From assembly GCF_019396325.1 (NCBI RefSeq), contig NZ_JAHKRO010000001.1:1-64000 (forward strand): a stretch of 64,000 nt of DNA. The letters run 5' to 3'. Made by a program: the position numbers and the translations under genes. Below the pieces are notes generated by a model. It ran no database searches and was not told the origin of the DNA. It saw only the letters and a program-made list of their open reading frames with translations. Origin of the DNA: Nonomuraea ceibae (GTDB lineage: Bacteria > Actinomycetota > Actinomycetes > Streptosporangiales > Streptosporangiaceae). This document shows positions 44,930 to 54,173 of this stretch, piece after piece (position 1 is the stretch's first letter; every line of letters begins with the position of its first letter).

Positions 44930-45619
44930 GTGAGCACCCGAATCCTGGTGGTCGAGGATGATCCGACCGTGTCCGAGGTGGTCGCCCGCTACCTGGAGCG
45001 CGACGGGCACGAGGTCGAGTGCGTCGGCGACGGCGCCGAGGCACTGCGCCGCGCGCTGGCCAGCCCGCCCGACCTGATGGTGCTCGACCTGATGCTGCCC
45101 AAGCTCGACGGCCTCCAGGTGTGCAGGAAGCTCAGGGAGCGCTGGCCCGTGCCCGTGATCATGCTGACCGCGCTCGGCGAGGAGATCGACCGCGTGGCCG
45201 GGCTGGAGACCGGCGCCGACGACTACGTGACCAAGCCGTTCAGCCCCCGCGAGCTGGCGCTGCGCGTCCAGTCGGTGCTGCGCCGCGCCCGCGGCGCCGC
45301 CGTCACGGCCGGCACCGGCGTGCTCCGCGACGGCGACCTGGTCGTGGACGTGGGCGCGCACGAGGTCCGGCTCGGCGGCGCGCCGGTGATGCTGACCGCC
45401 CGCGAGTTCGACCTGCTCGCCTACCTGATGCGCAACCCCCGCCAGGCGTTCAGCCGCTCGGCGCTGCTCGACCAGGTGTGGGGCTGGTCGTTCGGCGACT
45501 CCTCCACCGTGACCGTGCACGTCAGGCGGCTGCGCGAGAAGATCGAGCCGGATCCGACCGAACCGCGAAGGATCGTCACGGTCTGGGGGGTCGGCTACCG
45601 CTACGAGCCGCTGGCATGA
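44930..45619 (+). CDS. OmpR-family response regulator
   Basis: 229 residues. The receiver domain (about 1-115) has acidic residues in VVEDDPTV, phospho-acceptor Asp in [12 protein letters not shown], and [10 protein letters not shown]. The winged-helix DNA-binding domain (about 130-225) ends [36 protein letters not shown]. It forms an operon with the kinase downstream (ATGA overlap). The stimulus is unknown. Confidence 0.95.
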   Translation: MSTRILVVEDDPTVSEVVARYLERDGHEVECVGDGAEALRRALASPPDLMVLDLMLPKLDGLQVCRKLRERWPVPVIMLTALGEEIDRVAGLETGADDYVTKPFSPRELALRVQSVLRRARGAAVTAGTGVLRDGDLVVDVGAHEVRLGGAPVMLTAREFDLLAYLMRNPRQAFSRSALLDQVWGWSFGDSSTVTVHVRRLREKIEPDPTEPRRIVTVWGVGYRYEPLA

Positions 45620-46788
45620 CCGGCGACCTCGGCATGATCGTCGCCGTCACCGCCGGGCTCGGGCTCCTGGTGGCCGGGCTCGGCCTGGCCGTGATGGGCC
45701 GCCTGCGCACCCGCTCGATCGGCGTGATGCTGGCTGTCGTCGTGGTGGTCGCGGTCGTGGCGACCCTGGCCGGCGTGGTGGCGATCACCATGCGCATGAT
45801 CCTCGAAGGCCCGGCGCGCGACATCGTGCTCAGCGTCGTCGCGGTGGGCGGCCTGGTGGGGCTCGGAGTCGCGTTCGTGCTGGCCAGGCGGGTGGTGGGG
45901 GAGAGCAGGCGGCTCGTCGCCGCCGTCCGCGAGGTCCCGTTCAGCGCGCCGCGCGGGCTGCCCGCCGAGCTCCAGACGATCGCCACCACCCTGGAGGAGG
46001 CGTACGCGCGCGAACGCGCCCTGGAGGGAGCCAGGCGCGAGCTCGTCGCCTGGGTCAGCCACGACCTGCGCACCCCGCTGGCCGGGATGCGCGCCATGGC
46101 CGAGGCGCTGGAGGACGGCGTGGTGTCCGATCCCGCGACCGTCGGCCGCTATCACGCCCAGATCCGGCTGGAGGTGGACCGGCTGTCGGCCATGGTCGAC
46201 GACCTGTTCGAGCTGTCCAGGATCCACGCCGGGGCGCTGCGGCTGTCGCGCAGCGGGATCGGGCTGGCGGACCTGGTCGCCGACACGCTCGCCGGGGCCG
46301 AGCCGCTGGCCCGCGCCAAGGGCGTGCGGCTGACGGCCGAGGCGGGCGCGGCGCCGCCGGTCACGGCCGACGCCGGAGCCCTCGGCCGGGCGCTGCTCAA
46401 CCTGGTGGCGAACGCGATCAGGCACACGCCGCCGGGGCGCGACGTCGTGCTGCGCGCCGGGCTCGACGACGGGCTGGCCTGCCTGTCGGTCTCCGACTGC
46501 TGTGGCGGGATCCCCGCAGAGGACCTGCCGCGGGTGTTCGACGTGGCGTTCAGGGGCGAGGCGGCGCGGACGCCGACCGCCGACGGCGGGGCCGGGCTCG
46601 GGCTGGCGATCGCCCGGGGCCTCGTCGAAGCGCACGACGGGACGATCGGCGTGGTCAACGAGGGGCCCGGGTGCCGGTTCGAGATCCGGCTCCCAGCGGG
46701 TTCGGCTACGGGTTCGGCTACGGCTGCGGCTGCGGCTTCGGTGGAGGGGGGAGGGCCCGCTCAGGGCGCCGTCAGGCGGGCTCCGTGA
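45616..46788 (+). CDS. Membrane sensor histidine kinase
   Basis: 390 residues from the ATG at 45616, overlapping the regulator stop. Three or four membrane segments lie in the first 95 residues, followed by an HAMP-like linker, HisKA ([19 protein letters not shown]), and HATPase with [13 protein letters not shown] and [19 protein letters not shown]. The D-box reads VSDCCGGI instead of the usual D-x-G-x-G, an unusual change in an ATP-lid motif. The C-terminal tail is low complexity (alternating Gly/Ser/Ala/Thr), encoded by a short repeat at 46695-46740. There is almost no extracellular loop, so it probably senses within the membrane. Confidence 0.9.
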   Translation: MTGDLGMIVAVTAGLGLLVAGLGLAVMGRLRTRSIGVMLAVVVVVAVVATLAGVVAITMRMILEGPARDIVLSVVAVGGLVGLGVAFVLARRVVGESRRLVAAVREVPFSAPRGLPAELQTIATTLEEAYARERALEGARRELVAWVSHDLRTPLAGMRAMAEALEDGVVSDPATVGRYHAQIRLEVDRLSAMVDDLFELSRIHAGALRLSRSGIGLADLVADTLAGAEPLARAKGVRLTAEAGAAPPVTADAGALGRALLNLVANAIRHTPPGRDVVLRAGLDDGLACLSVSDCCGGIPAEDLPRVFDVAFRGEAARTPTADGGAGLGLAIARGLVEAHDGTIGVVNEGPGCRFEIRLPAGSATGSATAAAAASVEGGGPAQGAVRRAP

Positions 46789-46807
46789 GGGGCCGGGGTG
46801 GGCGCCG

Positions 46808-47209
46808 TCAGGCCGACTCCGGGAGGGCGGACTCCGGAGGCGCGTTGAACGAGTCGGAAATAGCGCGGAATGTCGGGCAGGGCCAGCGCCACATGCAGCT
46901 CCGGCACCGCAGGATCGGATGCGCGGCGTCGCTGGTGATGCCCCCGGCGTCGCGCGGCTGGTGCAGGTCGAGCAGCCGGAGCCCCAGCTCCGAGAACCTC
47001 AGCAGGTCCTCCCGGGCGCCCGCCAGGAAGTCGAGGTCCACGCCCGCCAACCGGGTGCGGACCGGCACGTACCCCTCATGGTTGACCAGGCCGCGCAGGC
47101 GAGCGGCCTCGTCGTGCCACGAGGTGGCCTTCTCGGAGCGGATGAGGATGGCCTCCAGGTGTTCGCGGAGCCTCTGACGCTGCGGATCTTCGAGTCGGTC
47201 TGTGTTCAT
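46808..47209 (-). CDS. Hypothetical protein with a C-terminal Cys motif
   Basis: 133 residues from the ATG at 47209; the frame continues to 47329, so the start is not certain. Helical N-terminus (RLEDPQRQRLREHLEAILIRSEKATSWHDEAARLRGLVNHEGYVPVRTRL), a leucine-rich middle (LLRFSELGLRLLDLHQP) and a CRSCMWRWPCP motif near residue 110. No family recognised. It is convergent with the kinase gene (19 bp). The 273 bp up to 47483 contain no gene that I can support. Confidence 0.55.
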   Translation of the reverse strand: MNTDRLEDPQRQRLREHLEAILIRSEKATSWHDEAARLRGLVNHEGYVPVRTRLAGVDLDFLAGAREDLLRFSELGLRLLDLHQPRDAGGITSDAAHPILRCRSCMWRWPCPTFRAISDSFNAPPESALPESA

Positions 47210-47470
47210 GGACGATCGGGCCCGCGGGTTCCAGCCCAGCCCCTCCTCCTGTGTGAAGTGGGGCCGTCGCCGGACCCCAAGGTTTCGCACCGTCAAGTTT
47301 CGCGTACTCTCCGTCGCCGTGGAGCCCAAACGGCGACTCTCGTACGACCTCGCGGCCGGCGGTCAAAGTCTCTCGCGAGCCTCGGCCAAGAACCCGTCGT
47401 TTCCCGGCGTCGCTCCATACCGGTCGTCGCCCTATCGGCGTGACAACGTGACCCGGGGCGCTCGCGCCGC

Positions 47471-47476
47471 TAGCCT
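47471..47476 (+). promoter_or_regulatory. -10 hexamer for a leaderless STAS transcript
   Basis: TAGCCT lies 6 nt before the GTG at 47483. Confidence 0.45.
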
Positions 47477-47482
47477 GCCCAT

Positions 47483-47830
47483 GTGGAGCTCAAGGTCTCG
47501 ACTCGATCACATGCCGGCCACGCACTCGTCGTGATCGCCGGTGAAATCGACCTCTATACGGCACCCCACCTGCAGTCGGAGTTCACGCGACTGCTGCAGG
47601 AGGGGCCCAGCCGCGTGGTCATCGACATGTCCGCCGTGGATTTCTGCGACTCCACGGGGATGAACGTGCTGCTTTCGGCGCTCAAACGGATGAAGGAGCA
47701 GGGAGGCGCGCTCGACGTCGCCGCCCCGCGCCCCGCCGTGCGCAAGATCCTGCAGGTCACCGGGCTCGACTCGGTGTTCACCGTGCATGACGAGGTGCCG
47801 CAGGAGTTCCTCATCGCCGAGGGCTCATGA
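47483..47830 (+). CDS. STAS-domain anti-anti-sigma factor
   Basis: 115 residues covering one STAS domain: VVIAGEIDLYTAPHLQSEFTRLL, then VVIDMSAVDFCDSTGMNVLLSALKRM with the phosphorylatable Ser in DSTGM. SpoIIAA-type proteins free sigma factors by binding their anti-sigma kinase when unphosphorylated. The likely kinase type (RsbW-like) is encoded 4 kb away at 43332. The stop overlaps the glycosyltransferase ATG. Confidence 0.93.
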   Translation: MELKVSTRSHAGHALVVIAGEIDLYTAPHLQSEFTRLLQEGPSRVVIDMSAVDFCDSTGMNVLLSALKRMKEQGGALDVAAPRPAVRKILQVTGLDSVFTVHDEVPQEFLIAEGS

Positions 47831-48546
47831 CGGCCGACACGGCGGTGGTCGTCCCGGCCAAGAACGAGGCCGACCGCATCGGTCTCACCGTCGAGGCGGC
47901 GCTCGGCCTGCCCGGCGTCGACCTCGTCGTGGTCGTCGACGACGGCTCGACCGACCCGACGGGCCGGGTGGCGCGCGCGGCGGGGGCCAGGGTGGTCCGC
48001 CACAGCCGCAACCGCGGCAAGGCCGCCGCGATGGAGACGGGCGCCGAAGCCGTCCGGCTCCTCGACGGCGAGATCCCGCGCCACCTGCTGTTCCTCGACG
48101 CCGACCTGGCCGGCACCGCGCAGGCCGCGGCCCCGTTAATCGAACCCGTGCGCACCGGCGAGGCCGACATGACCATCGCGGTCTTCGCCACCAGGGTCAA
48201 GCTCGCCGGCCACGGCATCGTCGTCCGCGTCTCCCGCGACGGCATCCGCCGCGCGACCGGCTTCGAGGCCACCCAGCCGCTCAACGGGCAGCGCTGCCTC
48301 ACCCGCGATGCCTTCGAGGCGGCCCGGCCGCTGGCGCACGGCTTCGGCGTGGAGACCGCGCTGACCATCGACCTGCTGCGCAAGGGCTTCCGCGTCCGCG
48401 AGGTGGAGGTGGAGATGGCCCACCGGGCGACCGGTTCCGACTGGCGGGCGCAGCTCCACCGGGCCCGGCAACTGCGTGACGTGGCGCTGGCCCTGGCCAG
48501 CCGCGAGCCGGTGGTCGCCGACAACCTCGCCAAGCTGCGGCGCTGA
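47827..48546 (+). CDS. Family 2 glycosyltransferase
   Basis: 239 residues. GT-A fold with VVVPAKNEADRIGLTVEAAL, VVVVDDGSTDPTGRVA and a LFLDADLAGT DxD-type motif, ending without membrane segments. It resembles dolichol-phosphate mannose or glucosyl-3-phosphoglycerate-type enzymes. With the two downstream lipid-linked mannosyltransferase-like genes it suggests a role in making polyprenol-phosphate sugar or cell-envelope glycan (inference). It overlaps the STAS gene by 4 nt. Confidence 0.85.
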   Translation: MTADTAVVVPAKNEADRIGLTVEAALGLPGVDLVVVVDDGSTDPTGRVARAAGARVVRHSRNRGKAAAMETGAEAVRLLDGEIPRHLLFLDADLAGTAQAAAPLIEPVRTGEADMTIAVFATRVKLAGHGIVVRVSRDGIRRATGFEATQPLNGQRCLTRDAFEAARPLAHGFGVETALTIDLLRKGFRVREVEVEMAHRATGSDWRAQLHRARQLRDVALALASREPVVADNLAKLRR

Positions 48547-48620
48547 CCGTCCCCGTCACGTTTTCCACAGGCTGGAGATCGGCGTCCGGGCGGGCGCGGC
48601 GAGTGTGCTGGAATTTGCGG

Positions 48621-50120
48621 GTGACTTCCGAGACCCGGAGTGCCGGGGCCGCCGCCGCGCCGGCCGCCACGCCGGTGGCCGTCCTGGCCACGGCGGCGAT
48701 CGTCGCGTCGATCCTGCTGACGATCACCATCGGTCTTCTCGGCCCGTCCGCCCTGGTGCCCGCGCTGACCGGCGCGGCCTGGCATCCGCCGTTCTCGCTG
48801 TCCGCCGCGCCCGATCCGCACCTGGTCGTCGCGATGGCCGCCGCCGCGCTCGTCCTGGGCGCCGCCGGGCTGCTCGCCGGGCTGAGCGTCCTGCCCTCGC
48901 GCGGGGGCGTCGCCCGTCCTCTCGTCGCCCGCCGTCTCGTGGCGCTCGGCTGCGTGGCCGCCGGGGTGCTGGCGTTCCTGCCGCCGTCCGGCTCCGGTGA
49001 CCATCTCAACTACGCCGCCTACGGGCGCATGCTCACGCTCGGCCTGAGCCCCTACTCCCACGGCGCGACCGACCTGCCCGGCGACCCGATCGCCGACGCG
49101 GTCGAGGAGCCGTGGCGGGAGGAGCCCAGCGTCTACGGGCCCGTCGCCACGTTCGTGCAGGCCCTGGCGAGCTTGGTGGGCGGCGACTCCCTGCGCCTCA
49201 CGATCTTCGTTCTCGCGCTGGTCAACGCCGCCGCCTTCGTCGCGACCGGGCTCCTGATCGACCGCTTCACCCGGCACGACCCGGCCAGGCGCGTGCGCGC
49301 CGCGCTGCTGTGGACGGCCAACCCGCTGCTGCTCTACCAGCTCGTCGCGGGCATGCACGTCGACACGCTGGCCATCGCCTGCGTGGTGGCCGCCCTGCTG
49401 GCGAGCGGCCTGCCGTCCAGAGGAGGCGCCCTGGCCACCGGCGCGCTGCTGGGGCTGGGGGTCGCCGCCAAGGTCAACGTCGGCCTCGTGGCGCTCGGGC
49501 CCGCGTGGGAGATGCGGCGGCGGCCCGGCCGGCTGGCCCTCGTGGCCGGGATCGCGCTCGCGGTGGTGGTCGCCGGTTACGTCCTCGTCGGGGCCGAGGC
49601 CGTCGGGCCCGTGACCCGCACCAGCAAGTCGATCTCCCACGCCTCGCCGTGGAAGCTCGTCCAGGGCTGGCTGCAGGAGATCGTCGGCACCGGCAGCGCC
49701 TACCGGGGCGAGATCCAGATCGGCTCGCTGCTGCTGCTCGCGCTCATCGCCTGGTCGCTGTTCCGGGCGACCCGGGCGGCGCGCGGGCCCGCCGGCGAGA
49801 GCGCGGCGGTGGTGGCGCTGGTGCTGGTCGTCGCCTACCTGTTCGCCTCGCCCTACGTGCTGCCCTGGTACGACGGGCTGGCGTTCGGGGTGCTGGCCCT
49901 GGTCGCCGCGTCCACGCTCGACCGGTTCCTCGTCGCCCACCTGCTCGTGCTGTCGCTGGCCTACCTGCCGGCCCGGGTCTACGTGCTGCCCGACGACCTC
50001 GAATGGCTCAGGAGCGTCGTGCGCGGCCAGGTGACGCCGTGGGCGCTGCTGGCCCTGACGGCGGCCCTGCTGTGGTGGGCGCGGCGAGCTGCAAGGCCCT
50101 TACACACGCCGCGAGCGTGA
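48621..50120 (+). CDS. Polyprenol-phosphate-mannose-dependent mannosyltransferase, MptB-like
   Basis: 499 residues from the GTG at 48621; an in-frame GTG at 48603 is also possible. About 12-13 membrane segments with the first extracytoplasmic loop FLPPSGSGDHLNYAAYGRMLTLGLSPYSHGATDL (acidic and polar, as in GT-C enzymes) and WREEPSVYGPVATFVQAL. These match the alpha-1,6-mannosyltransferase family (MptA/MptB) of Actinobacteria. It would elongate lipomannan-type glycans outside the membrane. Its 3' end overlaps the convergent gene by 113 bp. Confidence 0.82.
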   Translation: MTSETRSAGAAAAPAATPVAVLATAAIVASILLTITIGLLGPSALVPALTGAAWHPPFSLSAAPDPHLVVAMAAAALVLGAAGLLAGLSVLPSRGGVARPLVARRLVALGCVAAGVLAFLPPSGSGDHLNYAAYGRMLTLGLSPYSHGATDLPGDPIADAVEEPWREEPSVYGPVATFVQALASLVGGDSLRLTIFVLALVNAAAFVATGLLIDRFTRHDPARRVRAALLWTANPLLLYQLVAGMHVDTLAIACVVAALLASGLPSRGGALATGALLGLGVAAKVNVGLVALGPAWEMRRRPGRLALVAGIALAVVVAGYVLVGAEAVGPVTRTSKSISHASPWKLVQGWLQEIVGTGSAYRGEIQIGSLLLLALIAWSLFRATRAARGPAGESAAVVALVLVVAYLFASPYVLPWYDGLAFGVLALVAASTLDRFLVAHLLVLSLAYLPARVYVLPDDLEWLRSVVRGQVTPWALLALTAALLWWARRAARPLHTPRA

Positions 50121-52887
50121 GCGGCACCGCCACGGTCAGCGCCATGGCCGGGATGGCGATGCCCGAGTCGTTCATGAGGAAACCGATGAGCGCGCACGTC
50201 AGCGCGCCGAACAGCCCCGCACGCAGCGTGGGCGCCAGCGCGTACGCCTGGCCGAGCGCCGAGGCGCCCCACCGCGACGGCCGGTTCAGCACCAGGAAGA
50301 GGAAGGCCAGCGCGACCAGCGACAGGAGGGTCAGCGACCAGTTCCCCACCGTGACGCCCACCATCGCCCCGAACTTGCGGGCCACCACGGTCAACGCCTG
50401 ACCGTCGATGATCTGCTGGACGAACGTGCCCAGATGCGTCCGCTGGCTGTCCGGGCGCAGCCAGTCGAACACCGCGATCGCGCCGATCAGCACCGCTCCG
50501 GCCAGGCCCACCAGCAGCAGCTTCACGACCGACACCCGGCGTCCCGACAGGAGGATGAGAAACACCGCCAGCCCCACCACGAACGCCGGCACCCCGCCGA
50601 AGTCGGCGCCCCACGACGGCCACCCGTCGGCGAACACCGCCAGCCCGCCGTACGCCGCGCACACCGCCATCACCACGACCCGCGGCGTCCCCCGGCCGTT
50701 CAGCCACTGCGCCACTCCGGCCAGGGCCAGGATCGTGCCCGTCGCGTAGATGGCGAACGCGATGTTGCTGAAGCCGTAGAAGCGGCCGCCGGTGACGGGC
50801 TCGTAGCCGGACACCGCGTTCACCTGGAGGGTGGAGCCGGTCATCACGTCCACCAGCATCGCCACCGACGTCACGGCCGCCACCACGGTCAGCGGGCCCA
50901 GCACGTGCGCCCGCCACGGGCCCGCGAACGCCAGACCGGTGATCAGGGCGGCGGTGGCCAGGATGGTGCCGATCAGCGCCGTCATCGGCGCCCCCAGGCT
51001 CCACCACGGGACCAGCTGGGCCAGGAACGTCGACACGGCGATGGCGCCACTCACGACGGACACCACCTGCACGGCCACCAGCAACCGTGAGGCACTGGCC
51101 ACATCGATCCCCCCGGCCGCCCGGAGCCCACTGCCGGTGGCGTGGGCCGACCGCCCGCCCAGGGGCGCTCCCGGAGACGCCTGGCGGCCTGCGCCCCCGG
51201 CCTCTTCGGCTGGAGCTGGGTGGTCTGCGCCCCCGGCCTCTTCGGCATGGGCTGGGTGGTCTGCGGTTCCGGCCTCGTCGCCCTGGGCCAGGGGGCCTGC
51301 GGTCCCGGCCTCGTCGCCCGGGGGCAGGGGGACTGCGGTCCCGGTCTCTCTTACGTGGGCCGGCTGGTCTGCGGTGCCGAGTTCTTCGGTCCGGGCCTGG
51401 TCGGTCTGTGGGGTGGGGTGTCCGGCTTGTGTGGGGTGGCCCTCGAGGTTGGGGGTGCGGCGGCGGCGTAGGGCCAGGGCGGCGAAGGCGTAGAAGAGGA
51501 GCTGCACGGCGACGAAGACGGCGAAGAAGGGGCCGCGGACCTCGCGGAGGACCTGGCTGGCCAGGTCGGCGTCCGCCAGGCCGGTGACCGTTTCGGCCGG
51601 GGTGGCCGCGGCGCCGTTCGGTTGCCAGGGGCGGCCGACGACCTGGCGCGGGTGTTCGGCGCCGGTGAGCTGGATGGCTGTGGCCGTCAGGTCGGAGATG
51701 GTGACGAGGGCGTCCTGGCGGGTGGAGGTGGCGGTGAGGTGGCCGGGTCCGTACGGCCGGCCGGTGGGCGAGGGACCGGCGGCGATGGCGACGTGCAGGT
51801 GGGCGCTGGGGGTGACGTCCGAGATGCCCGCGACGAGGGTGGTGAAGCCGGGCGGGAGGGTGGCGAGGAACGCGCCGATCCGGGCGTCGGCCTTGGCCAC
51901 GGCGGCGTGGCGGGTGGCGGCGGGCATGGCCGTGGGGACGCCGTACTGGTCGAGGGGGCGGTGGGACCAGGCGTCGGCGAGTTCGGGGGCGTCGAGGACG
52001 ATCAGGGTGTAGGCGGACGGGTCCGGGAGGGCCTCGGGGGTGTCGGCGTATCGGGTGATATTTCCCGCCTTGTCGGCGGCGGCGAGGGCGGCTCCCGGCC
52101 CGATCGCGGCCGTCCTGCCCCCGGCGTCGGCCACGGACTGGCCGAGGGTGCCGAGTTGGGCGGCGTACCCGGTGTCGGCCTGGTGGGCGGACAGCTCGGC
52201 CCAGCCGGGGACCGTCGCGCCGCCGTCCGCGGTGGGCCGGGGGGCGGGGGTGGGCGGGCAGCCCTTGCCGGGGGTGCCCGCGCGCTGGCCCGCCGAGACG
52301 GTGAGCCAGCCGGCGACCGGGCAGGTGATGCCGCGGTCCGGGGGCGGGACGGCGCGGGTGGACATGGAGGCGGAGGCGCCCTGGGTGACGAGTTTCCACA
52401 GGTTGGGGGTGCGGGACTCGTCGAGGTCGCTCCACTCCAGGCCGGGGACGCCGATGAGCGCCACCCGGCCGGGTGCGGTGGTGGCCGAGGCGGGTGCTGC
52501 CAGGACGGTGGTGAGCATGAGGGTGAGCAGCAGGGCGGCCAGTGCGCCGAGGGCCGGTCGCCGTGCGCCTTGTGCGCCACTTCGCCGTACCCGTTGCGCC
52601 GACCTCCGCCGTACCGCGTACTCGCCGCACCGGCGCAGGGAGAGGTCGCGCCCGTGCCCGGGGAGGTCGCTCCGGGCGTCGGGGAGACCGCGCCCGTGTC
52701 CAGGGAAGTCGCGCCCGTGCTCGCGGAGGTCGCTCCCGTGCTCGGGGAGGGCGCGCTGGCGGCCGGGGAGCCTGCGCTGGTGCTCGGGGAGACCGGGCAG
52801 GCGCCCGGGGAGGTTGTGCTGGCCTTCCGGGAGGTCGCGCCCGTGCTTGGGGAGGGGGGAGGGCGCGCGGAAGGTGGCTTGCGGCAT
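50008..52887 (-). CDS. Large membrane protein with alkaline-phosphatase-like ectodomain
   Basis: 959 residues from the ATG at 52887; the frame continues to 54153, but that part is antisense to the mannosyltransferase. Residues 12-81 are ten arginine-rich heptads (type LPGHGRD). A signal or anchor segment (LGALAALLLTLMLTTVLAAPASA) near 125 leads to an ectodomain (APGRVALIGVPGLEWSDLDESRTPNLWKLVTQGASASMSTRAV) like phosphatase/sulfatase-superfamily proteins. A membrane segment near 420, then six acidic 12-residue repeats, then about 11 membrane segments follow. Related proteins occur near the mannosyltransferases of other actinomycetes; no activity is known to me. Confidence 0.8.
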   Translation of the reverse strand: MPQATFRAPSPLPKHGRDLPEGQHNLPGRLPGLPEHQRRLPGRQRALPEHGSDLREHGRDFPGHGRGLPDARSDLPGHGRDLSLRRCGEYAVRRRSAQRVRRSGAQGARRPALGALAALLLTLMLTTVLAAPASATTAPGRVALIGVPGLEWSDLDESRTPNLWKLVTQGASASMSTRAVPPPDRGITCPVAGWLTVSAGQRAGTPGKGCPPTPAPRPTADGGATVPGWAELSAHQADTGYAAQLGTLGQSVADAGGRTAAIGPGAALAAADKAGNITRYADTPEALPDPSAYTLIVLDAPELADAWSHRPLDQYGVPTAMPAATRHAAVAKADARIGAFLATLPPGFTTLVAGISDVTPSAHLHVAIAAGPSPTGRPYGPGHLTATSTRQDALVTISDLTATAIQLTGAEHPRQVVGRPWQPNGAAATPAETVTGLADADLASQVLREVRGPFFAVFVAVQLLFYAFAALALRRRRTPNLEGHPTQAGHPTPQTDQARTEELGTADQPAHVRETGTAVPLPPGDEAGTAGPLAQGDEAGTADHPAHAEEAGGADHPAPAEEAGGAGRQASPGAPLGGRSAHATGSGLRAAGGIDVASASRLLVAVQVVSVVSGAIAVSTFLAQLVPWWSLGAPMTALIGTILATAALITGLAFAGPWRAHVLGPLTVVAAVTSVAMLVDVMTGSTLQVNAVSGYEPVTGGRFYGFSNIAFAIYATGTILALAGVAQWLNGRGTPRVVVMAVCAAYGGLAVFADGWPSWGADFGGVPAFVVGLAVFLILLSGRRVSVVKLLLVGLAGAVLIGAIAVFDWLRPDSQRTHLGTFVQQIIDGQALTVVARKFGAMVGVTVGNWSLTLLSLVALAFLFLVLNRPSRWGASALGQAYALAPTLRAGLFGALTCALIGFLMNDSGIAIPAMALTVAVPLTLAACVRALQLAAPTTAGPPSGPAAPTASPGRARRS
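51175..51390 (-). repeat. Six 36-bp tandem repeats in the large membrane protein gene
   Basis: Encode 12-residue units such as GDEAGTADHPAH and AEEAGGADHPAP in the cytoplasmic linker between membrane segments. Degenerate copies, acidic. Confidence 0.75.
52641..52850 (-). repeat. Ten 21-bp tandem repeats at the 5' end of the same gene
   Basis: GAG of each unit recurs every 21 bp (52642, 52663, 52684, 52705, 52726, 52747 and on). Encodes heptads of type LPGHGRD, basic, just after the start codon. All three frames of the minus strand are open across it. Confidence 0.8.
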
Positions 52888-52947
52888 GTGCGGAACCCCC
52901 GGTGTTGGCGCGCTCGGTGAACAACAGCCACGGTAACGTGCCACACC

Positions 52948-54171
52948 GTGACGAGTGTCGAGGCGCCGTGGCGGCGGCAGTGGTGGGCGTGGGCCGTGGC
53001 GGTGCTGGTCGTCGCGGCGGCTGTGACGCCGCTGGTGCAGCACTGGCTGACGAACCCGGACGACCAGCGCCTGGTGGACCTCGACGTCTACCGTACCGGC
53101 GGGCGGATGCTGCTCGACGGGCGTCCGGTCTACGACTATTTCACCCCGGCGCCGCAGTTGCTGCCGTTCACGTACCCGCCGGTGGCGGCGATGATGGCGG
53201 CGGGCCTCGCGGCGATGTCGTGGGAGACGGCGCAGTGGGCGTGGACGGCGGGGATCTTCGTCACGCTGGCCGTGGCGGTGGGGTTCGCGTTCCGGCGGGT
53301 GCTGGGCGGCAGGTATGCGCCGTGGGTGTTCGCGTTCCTGATGGTGGCGTGCACGTACCTGATGCCGATCCGCGACCAGGTGCGGTTCGGGCAGGTGGAC
53401 ATCCTGCTGGTGGCGCTGTGCCTGGCCGACTGCGTGGCGCGGCGGCCGTGGTGGCCGCGCGGGTTCCTGATCGGGGTGGCGACGGCGGTCAAGCTGACGC
53501 CGGGCGTCTTCCTGATCTATCTGCTGGTGACGCGGCAGTGGCGGACGCTGTTCATGGCGTCGTTCGTGACGGCGTTGCTGACGTTGCTGCCGTTCGCGGT
53601 GGTGCCGCAGGACGCGGTGGACTTCTGGTTCGGGGCGCTGCTCGACTCCGAGCGGCTGGGCGCGAACGCCGCCACGACGAACCAGTCGATGCGCGGCATG
53701 CTGATCCGCCTGTACATGCCGGACGCGCTGACGACGGTGATCTGGCTGGCGTTGGTGGCGGTGGTCGGGTGGTACGGGTTCCGCGCCGCGCGTGAGGCGT
53801 ACCGGGCGGGTGACGGGGTGCGCGCGGTGGCGCTCGTGGGGCTGATGGCGGTGCTGCTGTCGCCGGTCGCCTGGATCCACCATCTGGCCTGGGTGGTCGT
53901 GGTGCTGGGGGCGATCGTGGGCGACGGGCGCGATCCGGTGCGGCTGAGGGTGGCCGCGGGGGTGTGGCTGTACTACGTGGTGCCGGTCCCGTGGTGGGGG
54001 GTGTCGCTGAAGGCGGCGGAGATACCGGTGGTCAGCCCGGTGCTCGGCAAGATCGTGCAGAACGGTTTCGGGCTGGGGGCGCTGGCCCTGGTGTGGCTGC
54101 TGGGCTGGTGGCTGCCGAAACGGCGTTCCGAAATACCCGACGCGGCTCGTCAACCTGCGGATACCCTGTGA
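52948..54171 (+). CDS. GT87-family (DUF2029) mannosyltransferase-like membrane protein
   Basis: 407 residues. GT-C topology with the first loop LDVYRTGGRMLLDGRPVYDYFTPAPQLLPFTYPP (acidic DxD-like LDVY), then VRFGQVDILLVALCLADC and TAVKLTPGVFLIYLL, typical of PimE/GT87 alpha-1,2-mannosyltransferases that use polyprenol-phosphate mannose. About 9-10 membrane segments. It is divergent from the large membrane protein (60 bp) and ends 2 bp before pheA, so pheA may be partly co-transcribed. Confidence 0.88.
   Translation: MTSVEAPWRRQWWAWAVAVLVVAAAVTPLVQHWLTNPDDQRLVDLDVYRTGGRMLLDGRPVYDYFTPAPQLLPFTYPPVAAMMAAGLAAMSWETAQWAWTAGIFVTLAVAVGFAFRRVLGGRYAPWVFAFLMVACTYLMPIRDQVRFGQVDILLVALCLADCVARRPWWPRGFLIGVATAVKLTPGVFLIYLLVTRQWRTLFMASFVTALLTLLPFAVVPQDAVDFWFGALLDSERLGANAATTNQSMRGMLIRLYMPDALTTVIWLALVAVVGWYGFRAAREAYRAGDGVRAVALVGLMAVLLSPVAWIHHLAWVVVVLGAIVGDGRDPVRLRVAAGVWLYYVVPVPWWGVSLKAAEIPVVSPVLGKIVQNGFGLGALALVWLLGWWLPKRRSEIPDAARQPADTL
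54162..54167 (+). promoter_or_regulatory. -10 hexamer for a leaderless pheA transcript
   Basis: TACCCT ends 6 nt before the ATG at 54174, inside the end of the upstream gene. Confidence 0.45.
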
Positions 54172-54173
54172 GT

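Noticed and set aside
52888-54153. Minus-strand extension giving a 1,381-residue open frame
   Set aside because: It is antisense to a clear GT87 mannosyltransferase and reads as His/Arg/Gln-rich non-protein sequence. The real gene starts at or after 52887.
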